Shown: positions 51,023-62,974 of the stretch, one piece after another | Layout: every line of letters begins with the position of its first letter | Position numbering within the stretch: position 1 is the stretch's first letter | NCBI GenBank assembly: GCA_963662155.1 | Contig: OY759273.1 | Coordinates: forward strand, 32,482,536-32,546,535 | Origin: Lamellibrachia columna | Taxonomy: Eukaryota; Annelida; Polychaeta; Sabellida; Siboglinidae | Length of the DNA stretch: 64,000 nt | Reading direction: 5' to 3' | Program-made: the position numbers and the translations under genes | Notes under the pieces: model-generated | The model's database searches: none | Seen by the model: the letters and a program-made list of their open reading frames with translations, nothing else | What the model was told of the DNA's origin: nothing

Positions 51023-51679
51023 GTTGGCTACAATACGCTAATTTATCAACTACGGCGCAAGGATGCAGACGATGGGCGGGAATCTAGTTTCGCCCGCGGT
51101 GAGTTCACGTGATGCATGATTGACAGCGCTGATCCTACGATTTCTAAAACTTATACCGCGGGCTGACGATAGGTTAGCTCAGATTACTGCTGAATGTAAT
51201 TTTATTACCGATTTCTTAAAACATTAGCTATACAAATTGTCGGCATACGATCGCGTGCTAATTTGTAGTTTCAGTAATTGCAAAGACCTGTTTAATTATA
51301 TAAATATTAGGCACAGAAAGTTTTGGCTCTGAACCATTGTTTATTTTTTACGGCATTGTGGCTAGTTGCCAGGGCATTTTTTAGGCCTGGAAAAAAGTGG
51401 TCCGGCACCGACTCCTACGCCCATGGGGTGGGAACGACACATGTGTTCTATTTACAGAAGGGTTAATATTAGCCGGCTGCTAATACTTCAGTCTTTACAT
51501 TGATACTAGTTCCGATGTATGCCTATATACGTTGTCCTTTACCGTAATATTTGCCACGGACAGAGAACCCATTCCTTGGCCTAGGGGGTCTTAATACCCA
51601 GTAGATGTGAAATGTGAGAAAGTAAGAAATAAAATAAATAAATGTTTAATTCTTTGCCGACCTCTTCTTATTTCCCTTC

Positions 51680-52050
51680 AGTCTTTCCCGTTGTCACGAG
51701 ATGTTCTAGTGTTCTCTTTCCCGTTGTCACGAAATGTTCTAGTGTTCTCTTTCCCGTTGTCACTATATGTTCTAGTGTTCTCTTTCCCGTTAATTCTAGA
51801 TGTTCGAGTGTTCTCTTTCCCGTTGTCAGTAGATGTTCTAGTGTTCTCTTTCCCGTTGTCAGTAGATGTTCTAGTGTTCTCTTTCCCGTTGTCAGTAGAT
51901 GTTCTAGTGTTCTCTTTCCCGTTGTCACTAGATGTTCTAGTGTTCTCTTTCCCGTTGTCACTAGATGTTCTAGTGTTCTCTTTCCCGTTGTCACTAGATG
52001 TTCTAGTGTTCTCTTTCCCGTTGTCACTAGATGTTCTAGTGTTCTCGTCA
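51680..52050. repeat. 30-base minisatellite, about 12 copies
   Basis: GTTCTCTTTCCCGTTGTCAC plus TAGATGTTCTA. Confidence 0.95.
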
Positions 52051-52282
52051 CGACGCCTAGCAATTAGGTTCGTCTTTACCTGATTTTGCACACTTTTGTT
52101 GTGAGCTGTTCCTAGGACGTCTTCCTTACTTTTTTTTCTGTCCATGATACTCTACGCGTTCTTCTAAAAAAATATTCATGTTGCTTCTTTCTTCTTTTCT
52201 AATTGCTTAGTTTAACACTTCATTAATCATATTAATATGTTGTGTTATTATAGTATTAGTACACATTATTATTGCATATTAT

Positions 52283-52500
52283 TATTATTAATCTAAGACG
52301 TAGTTAATTGAGACGACCACTCCCAGTTCGTCATGTGGCATTATACCCACTTCGGTCAACTATCTGTCCTTGAATGCTCACAGCGTAATTAATCTGCATG
52401 AAGATGCCGACCTGCCTTAGACAGTGTCAAGTCAGAACCCCAACTCCTTACAAAAGCCATTTCTAAAGAGTATATAAATTCGATGTAATGTCCGGTAGCA
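52283..52500. repeat. Partial, diverged third copy of the segment
   Basis: Starts GACGTAGTTAATTGAGACGA and keeps CCACTCCCAGTTCGTCA and the following 150 bases; the coding exon is not recognisable. Confidence 0.65.
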
Positions 52501-53351
52501 GTCATAAACACACCAATATGTCAATGTCGTTGAGTGACACGTACAAGTAAGTATGTGTGTCGGGCAACTGGGTAACAGCACGATGTGGATATAAACGACC
52601 GTAAACATAATGTAAGATAACATAATATAATAAAAGATATGAGAATTGTGTCATTATATACATTCAATGTTGTAGTTGAATGTTGTAGAAAATACCCACT
52701 TTTGTATTGCACCTTTGCAGCGTACGTCTATCGATGTTACGAAACGACCCAATTATTAGTCTCCATTATCAACTACACAGCTAAGACGCAGGCAACCGAG
52801 GAAGATCATTCTTCGTTAAACAAGTATTCAAATTTATCAACATGTTGCAAGAATTCAGCGTTATGATAATACGTTAGCTCACAATATTTTACTACAAAAT
52901 AATGTTTCATGAATTAGCTTCGACACTTATCCAGAATCCCAATGAGTATGTGTCAGCATAAACAAGATACATGTTGGTAAGTATTAAGTTATCCAGAATC
53001 CCAATGAGTACGTGTCAGCATGAGGACGATACAGTTTGGTAAGTAATAATTGCAGTAGGCAAAATGGAACACACAATGAAACTCACAGACAACCCATATG
53101 TATATGTAAGTATACACGCAAGTATATATGTATTTGTATGTAATTATATTTGTACGTTTCTGTTTGTGATTAATGACTACATAATACTACAAATGTTTTA
53201 ATATTGCAAGGGTGGCCTCACGATAACGACCATACTTAATGACGGTCTCCCAAACCGCCTATTTTTATTTTTGCCCTGTAAGTGAGTAATATTAATTTTC
53301 TAATTTTTATTCCTTGATATTAATGTACATATTTTTTGGTGAAACAAATGC

Positions 53352-53525
53352 ATCTCTCTCTCTCTCTCTCTCTCCCTCCCTTCCTCCCCCTCTCTCTCCC
53401 TCCCCTCTCTCTGCCTCTCGACTCTCTCTCTCTCTGTCCCTCTCCCCCTGTCTCTCCCTCTCCCCTCTCTCTCTCTGTCCCTCTCCCTCTCTCTCTGTCT
53501 CTACCTCCCTCCCTCCCTCCCTCCC
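53352..53525. repeat. TC-rich low-complexity tract
   Basis: CTCTCT/CCCTCC pyrimidine run of about 170 bases. Confidence 0.95.
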
Positions 53526-53973
53526 AATGATCTTAGTGTGTTTGCCTGCTGCTCAAAGAGAACTCACCACAACACATAGTTCCAGAACATATAAGCAGAA
53601 TGTGTTGTTGGGAAAAAGTAGAATAATATCCTCGCGATGTTCTCCTACTAATGGCGATAATGCAACCCCTTGCATAGTTGTGTTCAAATATACAATATCG
53701 AAAACACCAACATTACTTTATTGCTTTTGAAGTGATTCACATGGATGCACATTATTACCAGGTATGTAGTGTCAAAGCCATGCCATGCCGGTAAACAGTC
53801 GTCATGCCGACCTTCCCTAAACGTGTCCAGGAAAACAGTCAATCCCTTACAAAAACCTTTTCTAATGAGATTGTATAAATATTCAGTCGTAAAGAGTTTA
53901 CAGTCGTAGACGTGTCAATATATAATTTGGTGTCGCCCAAAGCGTCCACAACAGCGAGTCGGCCGTGCGTCTT

Positions 53974-54126
53974 CTACTCGTAGGTGTTATGTGCCACGTC
54001 AAGTTCCATCTCGGAAAAATGGACATTGTCGGTCAGTTGACCTTTCGTTGGCAAGATGACTAAATACTCAATATATGTCTTACTTTTGACACATTGCCGT
54101 GCTTCTACTGTCAGGTGAACTTGAGA
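53974..54126 (-). CDS. Terminal exon of an unrecognised gene, copy 2
   Basis: Acceptor GGAATTTACAG, 50 codons and TAG. It reads SQVHLTVEARQC, then YIEYLVILPTKGQ and HFSEMELDVAHNTYE. It lacks the six codons VCDNKQ present in copy 1. Confidence 0.5.
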   Translation of the reverse strand, partial: SQVHLTVEARQCVKSKTYIEYLVILPTKGQLTDNVHFSEMELDVAHNTYE

Positions 54127-54326
54127 CTGTAAATTCCAAACCATAAATTAACCTTTCTATTGCCGAGCCGAATATAATGTGTGATATACCTCTCGCAGTG
54201 TCGACACACTTGAGCGGGATATATTTTAACAATAATAATAATAATAATAATAATTATTATTATTATCATTATATACATTTGTTTCAGACTGCATGTAATA
54301 TATTCCTAACATCCAAGTGATGTACA

Positions 54327-54329
<3 letters not shown>

Positions 54330-54379
<50 letters not shown>

Positions 54380-54380
54380 A
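54330..54380. repeat. CGCA microsatellite
   Basis: ACGCACGC units; a shorter version is at 40890-40930 in duplicate A. Confidence 0.95.
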
Positions 54381-54589
54381 CCCACTGACATATCACGTGC
54401 CAAAATGAATGTAAAGAAAATCCACGCGGGCGAGACCGTCAGTAAGTATTTCCAAACATTCACAATTGTTGAAATATGTACTTAGCGTATCTTACTTACT
54501 TACTTATTACTTACTAAGTTAATTACTTATTCTATTCATACCCTGGTTCTGGTTGCTGCGTAGAACCACTAGCGTAGATAATACATGCA

Positions 54590-54720
<131 letters not shown>

Positions 54721-54992
54721 AAGAAGAATAACTCGAATGAAAGTAGATTTTCCAAAGACATTAATCTCCACAGGTCAAACCGTCCTCATGTTGATATCAG
54801 CCCATTGTTTGTCAACGTGGCACTGATCTATACGACTACAGCTAGAAACTATTTGGAAGCGTGCCAGTTCACGATTTATATGTTTTTGAATTACATAAAA
54901 GGCCAAGTCAGCCAACAGTTTCGGCAGGTTACAGGTGAGCAGTTGAACACATCGGTCGACACGTCTGGTACAGGTAAGTTTTTCCTCTGCAG

Positions 54993-55096
54993 GTCTGAAC
55001 TTCGCCGTCACTGGAAAGTTCACTTCGAAACCGGCTTGTGGAGACATCTTCGCTATCTCTGTACACGAATTACATTTCGAGCAATGTGTCGTTTAA
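54993..55096 (+). CDS. Possible terminal exon, unrecognised
   Basis: After acceptor TTTCCTCTGCAG the frame reads LNFAVTGKFTSKPACGD, then IFAISVHELHFEQCVV and TAA. The upstream partner is unclear, since the nearest donor would leave a 20-base intron. Low certainty. Confidence 0.2.
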
Positions 55097-55629
55097 ATGC
55101 AGTTTGTATCCTTTGACATTGAATTTTTAGTTTGTTCTTTGTCTGTTTTCGAAGAATATGCTTATAAACGCTCGCCCAGAGCATGACATTTTAGGTTTTG
55201 CAGTGGTGGTTTTACTGACTTGCGTGCGTGATTCTAGTGAGAACCCAACACTGTTTCAAAGACATTGGTTTGCGATGGGTAATCTGTAGCTGATGCCCGC
55301 CACTCGGTGTGCGTCGACTCAATTAACATATCTGAACAGACTTGGTTGGAGTTACTTACCTTAAACAAATCGAATCGACGTGAAACCCAACCAGCAGGTG
55401 ATTGACTCGATTGTCAAATATAAGCATTTTGTAAACATATTTGGTGTTTGCGATAAGCGTATCTCGCCAATCGTCGCTACTGAGCATAGTGGCCGATGAC
55501 ACAAAACCACGTGGTGCACGCCTGATTCTGTCTGCCAGTCAGTCTGTTTACCTCTCCACTGTGTTTATTTTCTTCTTTGTCCATGGCTTTGTCCTTTCAA
55601 CCAACCGCTGCCTTGTTCTTGTTTGGTTC

Positions 55630-56570
55630 TCCCACTCCGCCGTTTTCTAGTTCTCTCACTCCACCTTTGTCTAATTCTCTCACTCCACCTTTGTCTGATT
55701 CTCTCACTCCACCTTTTTCTGTTTTTTTCACTCCACTTTTGTCTAGTTCTCTCACTTCACCTTTGTCTAATTCTCTCACTCCACCTTTGTCTGATTCTCT
55801 CACTCCACCTTTTTCTGTTTTTTTCACTCCACTTTTGCCTAGTTCCCTCACTTCACCTTTGTCTGGTTCTCTCACTCCACTTTTGCCTAGTTCCCTCACT
55901 CCACCTTTGCGTAGTTCTCTCACTCCACTTTTGTCTAGTTCTCTCACTTCACCTTTGTCTAATTCTCTCACTCCACCTTTGTCTGATTCTCTCACTCCAC
56001 CTTTTTCTGTTTTTTTCACTCCACTTTTGTCTAGTTCTCTCACTTCACCTTTGTCTGGTTCTCTCACTCCACTTTTGCATAGTTCCCTCACTCCACCTTT
56101 GCGTAGTTCTCTCACTCCACTTTTATCTAGTTCTCTCACTCCACTTTTGTATAGTTCTCTCACTCCACCTTTGCCTAGTTCTCTCACTCCACTTTTGTAT
56201 AGTTCTCTCACTCCACCTTTGCCTAGTTCTCTCACTTCACCTTTGTCTGGTTCTCTCACTCCACTTTTGCCTAGTTCCCTCACTCCACCTTTGCCTAGTT
56301 CTCTCACTCCACTTTTGTATAGTTCTCTCACTCCACTTTTGTCTAGTTCTCTCACTTCACCTTTGTCTGGTTCTCTCACTCCACTTTTGCCTAGTTCCCT
56401 CACTCCACCTTTGCCTAGTTCTCTCACTCCACTTTTATCTAGTTCTCTCACTCCACCTTTATCTAATTCTCTCACTCCACTTTTGTCTAGTTCTCTCACT
56501 CCACCTTTTTATCTACTTCTCTCACTCCAACCTTGTCTTGTTCGCTCACTCCTCCCTTGTTTTGTTCTCT
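55630..56570. repeat. 24-base minisatellite with higher-order structure
   Basis: About 38 copies of TCTAGTTCTCTCACTCCACT plus TTTG variants. Runs of several units (with CCTTTTTCTGTTTTTTTCAC) recur three times, so multi-unit blocks were duplicated. It ends about 60 bases before the signal-peptide codons. The frames over it (SLTPPLSS type) are artefacts. Confidence 0.95.
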
Positions 56571-56632
56571 AACCCCAGCCTTGACCTGTCACGCCGCCTT
56601 ATCTTGTAGTAGAACGTCACTGGCCAGACAAG

Positions 56633-58018
56633 ATACGCGCAAGCTTCCTTCTACTGCTCTGTGCCGTGTTGTTGGCGACGGCGGCTTTCGCCAATGAAGC
56701 CGTGAGTACATGTCACATTACCAACACATGGTGTTTGGCAAAACTGTTATGCTGTTAAACGGTGCAACTACCTAGTATTAAAACCACCCAAAGCAATACG
56801 CTATGCAAGACAAGGAAGGCATTGGTTTATCGAGAGTCTAACATTTTTATGCGCCCCATCTTTGGTAGATACAGGTCAATTTTGGTTTCCCATGTCAACA
56901 TTCCCACTGCTAGCATTGAAACACCATTTTGGTGTCCAATATAACCTATTATTTTTCTAGTGCTACTTTGTATCTTCTTGTTTATGTACCTTCCTGAAAT
57001 TAGAAAGCATAAAATCAATTTTGTTATGCATTTATATGCAGTAGCGTGAATTCTTACGAAACCAGTGTATATTATTATTATTTTATAGAGGAACGATGAC
57101 AGTCTTACTGTGTCGGTAGACGAACAAGGCGAGAAGTTGGCCGGTAAGTTAATTCTTTTACAATAACATTCTTACACATGGTTTGAAATTATGGCCTATT
57201 CTTAAAACATTCGGTATACAAGTATTGCCTAATCTGTATTAAAGTATTTTAATAAACGCAAACAAACAATTGAGTGATTGTTGGCCAGTGCGGCATTTCT
57301 AGTGAAGACGATTGTTTCTGTACCACAGAACGTGTAATGCTACTAGGAAGCGTTACATTTGTATAACCTATTGCCGACATAACGGATCAGTTCTAAATAT
57401 GTAAAGTCGGCTTTAATCATACTTAACGTCCGTGATATGACGCAACATGGTGCATATTAGTTTGCTATCTGCTGGATATCCTCGAAGCGTGTAGATTCAA
57501 ACCAATGCCAGCATACAATGGCTGCCAAACCCTCTTGGGCCAAAACCACGGAAACAACCGAATCGCGACGGAAACCAACGAAGCGGGATTTCTAAGTTCT
57601 GCATACATCCATTTCTTCGTATAAAAGATGCAGGTGTTTAAAAGAAATATTTCTGAAATGTACAGTTACTATTGTAAGTGTGATATGTGGTTAAAATAAG
57701 CATTTCCAATGATCTTTAAATGGGTAAATATGGATTCATGGGAAGGTGGGTATCTCCGGAGTGCCAACCTACGGCCGGCCACACACGTCGTTTATGTCCA
57801 CGTGTTCATCCAGTAGTCGTCTATTTACACGTGCAGCGTGAATTGTTTGTATTTCATTATATGCACTGACTTTTATAACACATATGTTCAATATAGGTGA
57901 AGTTGACCGCGTCAAGAGACGTTTTTGGCGACGCAGGAGACGTCCTTGGAGACGTCCTTGGAGACGCCCTTGGAGACGCCCTTGGACACCTTACTGGAGA
58001 CGCCGCTACATCAAGTAA
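56633..58018 (+). CDS. Trp/Pro/Arg-rich antimicrobial peptide precursor, three exons
   Basis: Three exons join in frame: up to 56701 (donor GTGAGT), 57089-57143 (acceptor TTTTATAG, donor GTAAGT) and 57897-58018 (acceptor ATATAG, stop TAA). Exon 1 encodes a hydrophobic leader (SFLLLCAVLLATAAFA) followed by Asn-Glu-Ala. Exon 2 encodes an acidic propeptide (RNDDSLTVSVDEQGEKLA). Exon 3 opens GEVDRVKR, a furin-type site, and then a 32-residue tail with 15 Arg, 6 Trp, 5 Pro and 1 Lys. The tail contains four tandem RRPW units encoded by 12-base repeats, and ends RRRYIK. Known linear peptides of this composition (indolicidin, tritrpticin, mussel myticalins) act on bacterial membranes or intracellular targets; activity here is inferred. 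The codon where Met is expected (56633) is ATA, and no in-frame ATG lies between it and the upstream TGA at 56582. An upstream coding exon, a non-ATG start or a null allele are all possible. The 24-base minisatellite ends just upstream. Confidence 0.75.
56785..56945 (-). mobile_element. Diverged LINE 3' fragment in the first intron of the peptide gene
   Basis: The reverse complement of ATTGGTTTATCGAGAGTCTA and the CTAGCA(G)TG...AATGTTGACATG stretch match the LINE end. It lies in the intron after the signal-peptide exon. Confidence 0.65.
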
Positions 58019-58106
58019 AGGTCGGTGACCAAGTCGTACGACACGCTGAAACTGTTTATCAAAATGAAACAGGTTGTAACCCGTTAGCACAAGAAACTAT
58101 ATATAC

Positions 58107-58235
<129 letters not shown>

Positions 58236-58449
58236 TACTGAGCAAATACACTAGTGTAATTAAATAAGGCATCACGATCATAATCACTGTATATGTGCAA
58301 TGATATTATCCAGACGTATTGGCAACATATGTGTAATTTCTCAAAACATTTGTGTTGGGTGTTCGTTTATAGGAAAACGAACCAACGAATACTTCAATGA
58401 TACCTTGTTCAGTTATGTTCGTTAATATCCAGGGTATACAAACATTGTA

Positions 58450-58705
58450 TATAGCAGCTATATCTAACAGAGAGCGAGTCGAGTATAACACTTAATGGTA
58501 CATAGCAGCTATATCTAAGAGAGAGCGAGTCGAGTATAACACTTAATGGTACATAGCAGCTATATCTAAGAGAGAGCGAGTCGAGTATAACACTTAATGG
58601 TACATAGCAGCTATATCTAAGAGAGAGCGAGTCGAGTATAACACTTAATGGTACATAGCAGCTATATCTAACAGAGAGCGAGTCGAGCATAACACCTAAT
58701 GTAGA
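58450..58705. repeat. 51-base tandem repeat, five copies
   Basis: Units ATAGCAGCTATATCTAAGAG and following, starting at 58451, 58502 and 58553. Confidence 0.95.
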
Positions 58706-58994
58706 TGCAACGGAGTTCAACTAATCATCGCCTATGACAGTTCTGAAGAAACACCTCCATTATACACAATGTATTTAGTTGGATATCGTACCCCACGGTT
58801 GATGCAATCTTTCCGTGCGTCAGTTGGTGTTCCTGGTGGCAGTGGTGCCGAGTATAATTAACTAACTGATTGATAGAATATGCCATTTTTCTTAACACAT
58901 TTGCGCAAGGATCGGTATTCACAAACGTACCAAAAATGGTGTCACAAACGTACCATTACTCTGACAGTGTAATGGTAAAGAATGTGGTATAAGT

Positions 58995-59345
58995 GAGGGG
59001 TAGGACAGAATGTGGTAGGTGGGAGGTTAGCCTCAAAATAGATGGGAGGTTGGTCCTCGAGATAGATGGGAGGTTAGCCTCTAAAGCAGATGCGAGGTTG
59101 GCCTCAAAATAGATTGGAGGTTGGCCTCTAAACAGATGGGAGGTTGGCCTCAAAATAGATGGGAGGTTGACCTCTAAAACAGATGGGAGGTTGGCCTCAA
59201 AATAGATGGGAGGTTGACCCCAAAATAGATGGGAGGTTGTCCTCTAAAACAGATGGGAGGTTGGCCTCAAAATAGATGGGAGGTTGGCTTCTAAAACAGA
59301 TGGGAGGTTGGCCTCAAAATAGATGGGAGGTTGGCCTCTAAAACT
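58995..59345. repeat. 24-base minisatellite, about 15 copies
   Basis: AGATGGGAGGTTGGCCTCAAAA variants. Confidence 0.95.
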
Positions 59346-59689
59346 CATCAGTTATGAGTAACATTTTAAAGCGTCTACAACGTATAAACCGAACCCACTC
59401 TGAACTTGACTTGTATTGAATAAACAATTAAATAAAGCTAAATGACTACTTAACATTGTGTTCGTTCAGTCGGTGTTACTGACGGGTAGTGGAAGCTCGT
59501 CTCGGCCTCATCTCGTACGAACAGGATGTCGTCTATTCACTGTCCACCAACGGACTGTCCGCCAACCGACTGTCCAGCAAACAGCAACACCTGAACAAAC
59601 GAAACTAAATCAACAGAATTGAAATATAGCGCCAATGTGAATCAATGAGATCAGTGATGCCACCTGACGGTAATAGTCAAAATACGTGG

Positions 59690-60710
59690 CCAGACTCTGT
59701 TTTGGGAGTTGACGGAGCGAGCGAGAGTCGGCCAGACTCTGTTTTGAGAGTTGACGGAGCGAGCGAGAGTCGGCCAGACTCTGTTTTGTGAGTTGACGGA
59801 GAGAGCGAGAGTCGGCCAGACTCTGTTTTGGGAGTTGACGGAGAGAGCGAGAGTCGGCCAGACTCTGTTTTGTGAGTTGACGGAGAGAGCGAGAGTCGGC
59901 CAGACTCTGTTTTGTGAGTTGACGGAGAGAGCGAGAGTTGGCCAGACTCTGTTTTGTGAGTTGACGGAGAGAGCGAGAGTCGGCCAGACTCTGTTTTGTG
60001 AGTTAACGGAGAGAGCGAGAGTCGGCCAGACTCTGTTTTGGGAGTTGACGGAGAGAGCGAGAGTCAGCCAGACTCTGTTTTGTGAGTTGACGGAGAGAGC
60101 GAGAGTCGGCCAGACTCTGTTTTGTGAGTTGACGGAGAGAGCGAGAGTCGGCCAGACTCTGTTTTGTGAGTTGACGGAGAGAGCGAGAGTCGGCCAGACT
60201 CTGTTTTGTGAGTTAACGGAGAGAGCGAGAGTCGGCCAGACTCTGTTTTGTGAGTTGACGGAGAGAGCGAGAGTCAGCCAGACTCTGTTTTGGGAGTTGA
60301 CGGAGCGAGTGAGAGTCAGCCAGACTCTGTTTTGTGAGTTGACGGAGAGAGCGTGAGTCAGCCAGACTCTGTTTTGGGAGTTGACGGAGAGAGCGAGAGT
60401 CGGCCAGACTCTGTTTTGGGAGTTGACGGAGAGAGCGAGAGTCGGCCAGACTCTGTTTTGTGAGTTGACGGAGAGAGCGAGAGTCAGCCAGACTCTGTTT
60501 TGATAGTTGATGGAGAGAGCGAGAGTCGGCCAGACTCTGTCTAGGGAGTTGACGGAGCGAGCGAGAGTCGGCCAGACTCTGTTTTGGGAGTTGACGGAGA
60601 GAGCGAGAGTCGGCCAGACTCTGTCTTGGGAGTTGACGGAGCGAGCGAGAGTCGGCCAGACTCTGTTTTGGGAGTTGACGGAGCGAGCGAGAGTCGGCAA
60701 GGCGAAACTA
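59690..60710. repeat. 42-base minisatellite, about 24 copies
   Basis: GTTGACGGAGAGAGCGAGAG plus TCGGCCAGACTCTGTTTTGTGA. Long frames on both strands come from the multiple-of-three unit. Confidence 0.97.
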
Positions 60711-60749
60711 CTTTGCGTGTAGTTGTTGGATTCGGGATCAAATTATTCA

Positions 60750-61720
60750 TTTCACAACCCCCTTTAAATTAAATTCGCGTACAATTAAAATTCTAACATA
60801 AAACTTGTCAAAAGGTGTTCGTTTATTTGTTATATTAATCGCTAATCGTTTTACTATGACGTCCGTGTGCAGACTTTCGTGATAATGGGGGTAGGAGGTT
60901 GGACTAAAAAAAGAGGTAAATAGGTGGGAGGTTGGAGGTTGAGCCACGCCCTTTCATTAGTTCAGTCACCATGTGTTTCCATTTTCGTACACTCAGTATT
61001 TACATTATTCTTCTCACTATTATTCTTTAATTTTGAGACGCACATATGTACGAATATGTCAAGACATTAAGCAAATTTAAGTTGTGTAGCTTGTCAATTA
61101 TTCAAGTCAGAGGAACCTGAAAATATGTCCAAACAACGGGTGCGGTTACCCTGGGGCACTTCTTGGAGCATCACAGCAAGAAGTTGTATCTAAATGTTTA
61201 ACTTCTCTGCAAAGTTGCTCAGGTATAACCATTTAGTAATTGGTTAAAATGGTAGGACTGTCTGAGACATCATCTTTTTAATTTCCTGAAAATTTGTTGA
61301 TTTGACAAGGAATGACCCTACTGGGTACGAGAGCTGCGGACTGGTTGCATGGCTGTCGCAATAACTCGTTCTATTGGTCACACACTTACCCCCTTTTGTC
61401 ATGATAACACCATATCCCATTGTCACCTGCTCCATTATACCATTCCTTTTGTATCAAAACTGCCATTGAAAAAGTGCGTTTTATTATGTTAAAATGTGAC
61501 TTTTGATCCCTTCTTTGTGATTGTTAACTAAACTCATGTTTGGCAAAAATGTCACTTGCTCCCTTTTGTAATTTCACGGCAGTTTTAGACCAGGCGGTCA
61601 AAACTTTTATTTATGTAAACGACGCCAAAACGTTTGATCCCGTCGACTGAAGGGACCACGTGATTTGGTCGGGGGTGACCCCAAAACAACTCAACATAAC
61701 AACCCACGAGTTCGAACGAC
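60750..61720. other. No recognised gene
   Basis: Unique AT-rich sequence. Frames of 60-66 codons only. Confidence 0.5.
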
Positions 61721-62269
61721 GCCGACACTAGGGGAATCTGGGGCATGTCGGCACACCGTCACGTTATTTTGGACGTTTTTGAGACCCCCCTGTAGCGCTT
61801 CGTAACGCTGGCGCGTACACCCCCTATAATTACGTTCGTTTTAACACAGACACCCCCCGCTATGATGCTGGTTTGTCGTTGAAATGCTTTTAAAATAAAT
61901 AAAAAATGGCTTAACAATTAGAGCTATCCGTCGGATATTGACAGCTAGACGAGCTATCATTTAAAAAATCGTTACATAACGCTGGCACAGAGATCCCACC
62001 CTATGTAACGCTTCGTCACGCTTGCCAATAGACCCCCTCCACCCACCTAAGTGTGACGTACTTTATGGATGACCCCTAATGTTTCACAACTAATAAAGTG
62101 TTTATGCCAGTAGGGTAACATTTCGCCTTGTTAAACTTTGTATATTTAGTAGTTTACAATTGCCAATTACCGAACGTCAACTCCACTAAGAAAAACGTAT
62201 ATGTTATCAATATATATATATTGATCACTGACGTGCGGATGTGCCCCAGGGTACTGGGCATGTTTTGAG

Positions 62270-62630
62270 TACCCCCTGGGTTCCTATCACATCCCCTGGG
62301 TTCCTGTCACACCCCCTGGGTTCCTGTCACACCCCTGGGTTCCTGTCACACCCCCTGGGTTCCTGTCACACCCCTGGGTTCGTGCCACACCCCCTGGGTT
62401 CCTATCACACCCCCTGGGTCCCTGTCACACCCCTGGGTCCCTGTCACACCCCCTGGGTTCCTGTCACACCCCTGGGTTCATGTAACACCCCTGGGTTGCT
62501 GTCACACCCCTGGGTTCCTGTCACACCCCTTGGGTTCCTGTCACACCCCTGGGGTCCTGTCACACCCCCTGGGTTCCTGTCACACCCCTGGGTTCCTGTC
62601 ACACCCCTGGGTTCCTGTCACACCCCTCCA
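62270..62630. repeat. 20-base minisatellite, about 18 copies
   Basis: CCTGGGTTCCTGTCACACCC, with 19- and 20-base variants. Confidence 0.95.
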
Positions 62631-62799
62631 TAAAGAAACATGGGTTAACTGATGAGTATCCACATAGGCGTAAGACGTGTGTCATAAATCACACAATCAC
62701 TAATGCATCCGTAAATAAACGGGTAAAACCAAATTAAATATATATATTATAATAACATCTACACCACACCGTCACGTTATGTAAATTAACTTACTGCAC

Positions 62800-62870
62800 T
62801 GGGGCATATCCGCACACGCCTGGGGCATATCCGCACACGCCTGGGGCATATCCGCACACGCCTAGGTTTG
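62800..62870. repeat. 21-base tandem repeat, three copies
   Basis: CTGGGGCATATCCGCACACG units. Confidence 0.92.
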
Positions 62871-62974
62871 GTCAATGACGAGGTGTATGACATGCCTCAG
62901 CGTGCGGACATGCCCCACCTTCCCCTACTATCACTGTCCTCGCTCCATGCATTGCCTGACTCATCATATGTTGA

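Larger units (their letters stand above)
53545..54380. repeat. Segmental duplicate B
   Basis: Counterpart of 39945-40930, with a deletion of about 85 bases near 53800. Confidence 0.85.
61725..62937. mobile_element. Possible non-autonomous DNA element with imperfect TIRs
   Basis: The left end TAGGGGAATCTGGGGCATGT matches, inverted, the right end (GGACATGCCCCACCTTCCCC). Subterminal GGGGCAT and CGCACAC motifs recur inside (62805-62870). The interior carries the 20-base minisatellite. No coding sequence. Confidence 0.5.

Noticed and set aside
55577..56609. Pro/Ser/Leu-rich frames of about 330 codons on both strands
   Set aside because: All arise from the 24-base array; three frames are open at once and none is in frame with the signal peptide that follows.
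59651..60722. 349-codon minus-strand frame and matching plus-strand frames
   Set aside because: Product of the 42-base minisatellite.
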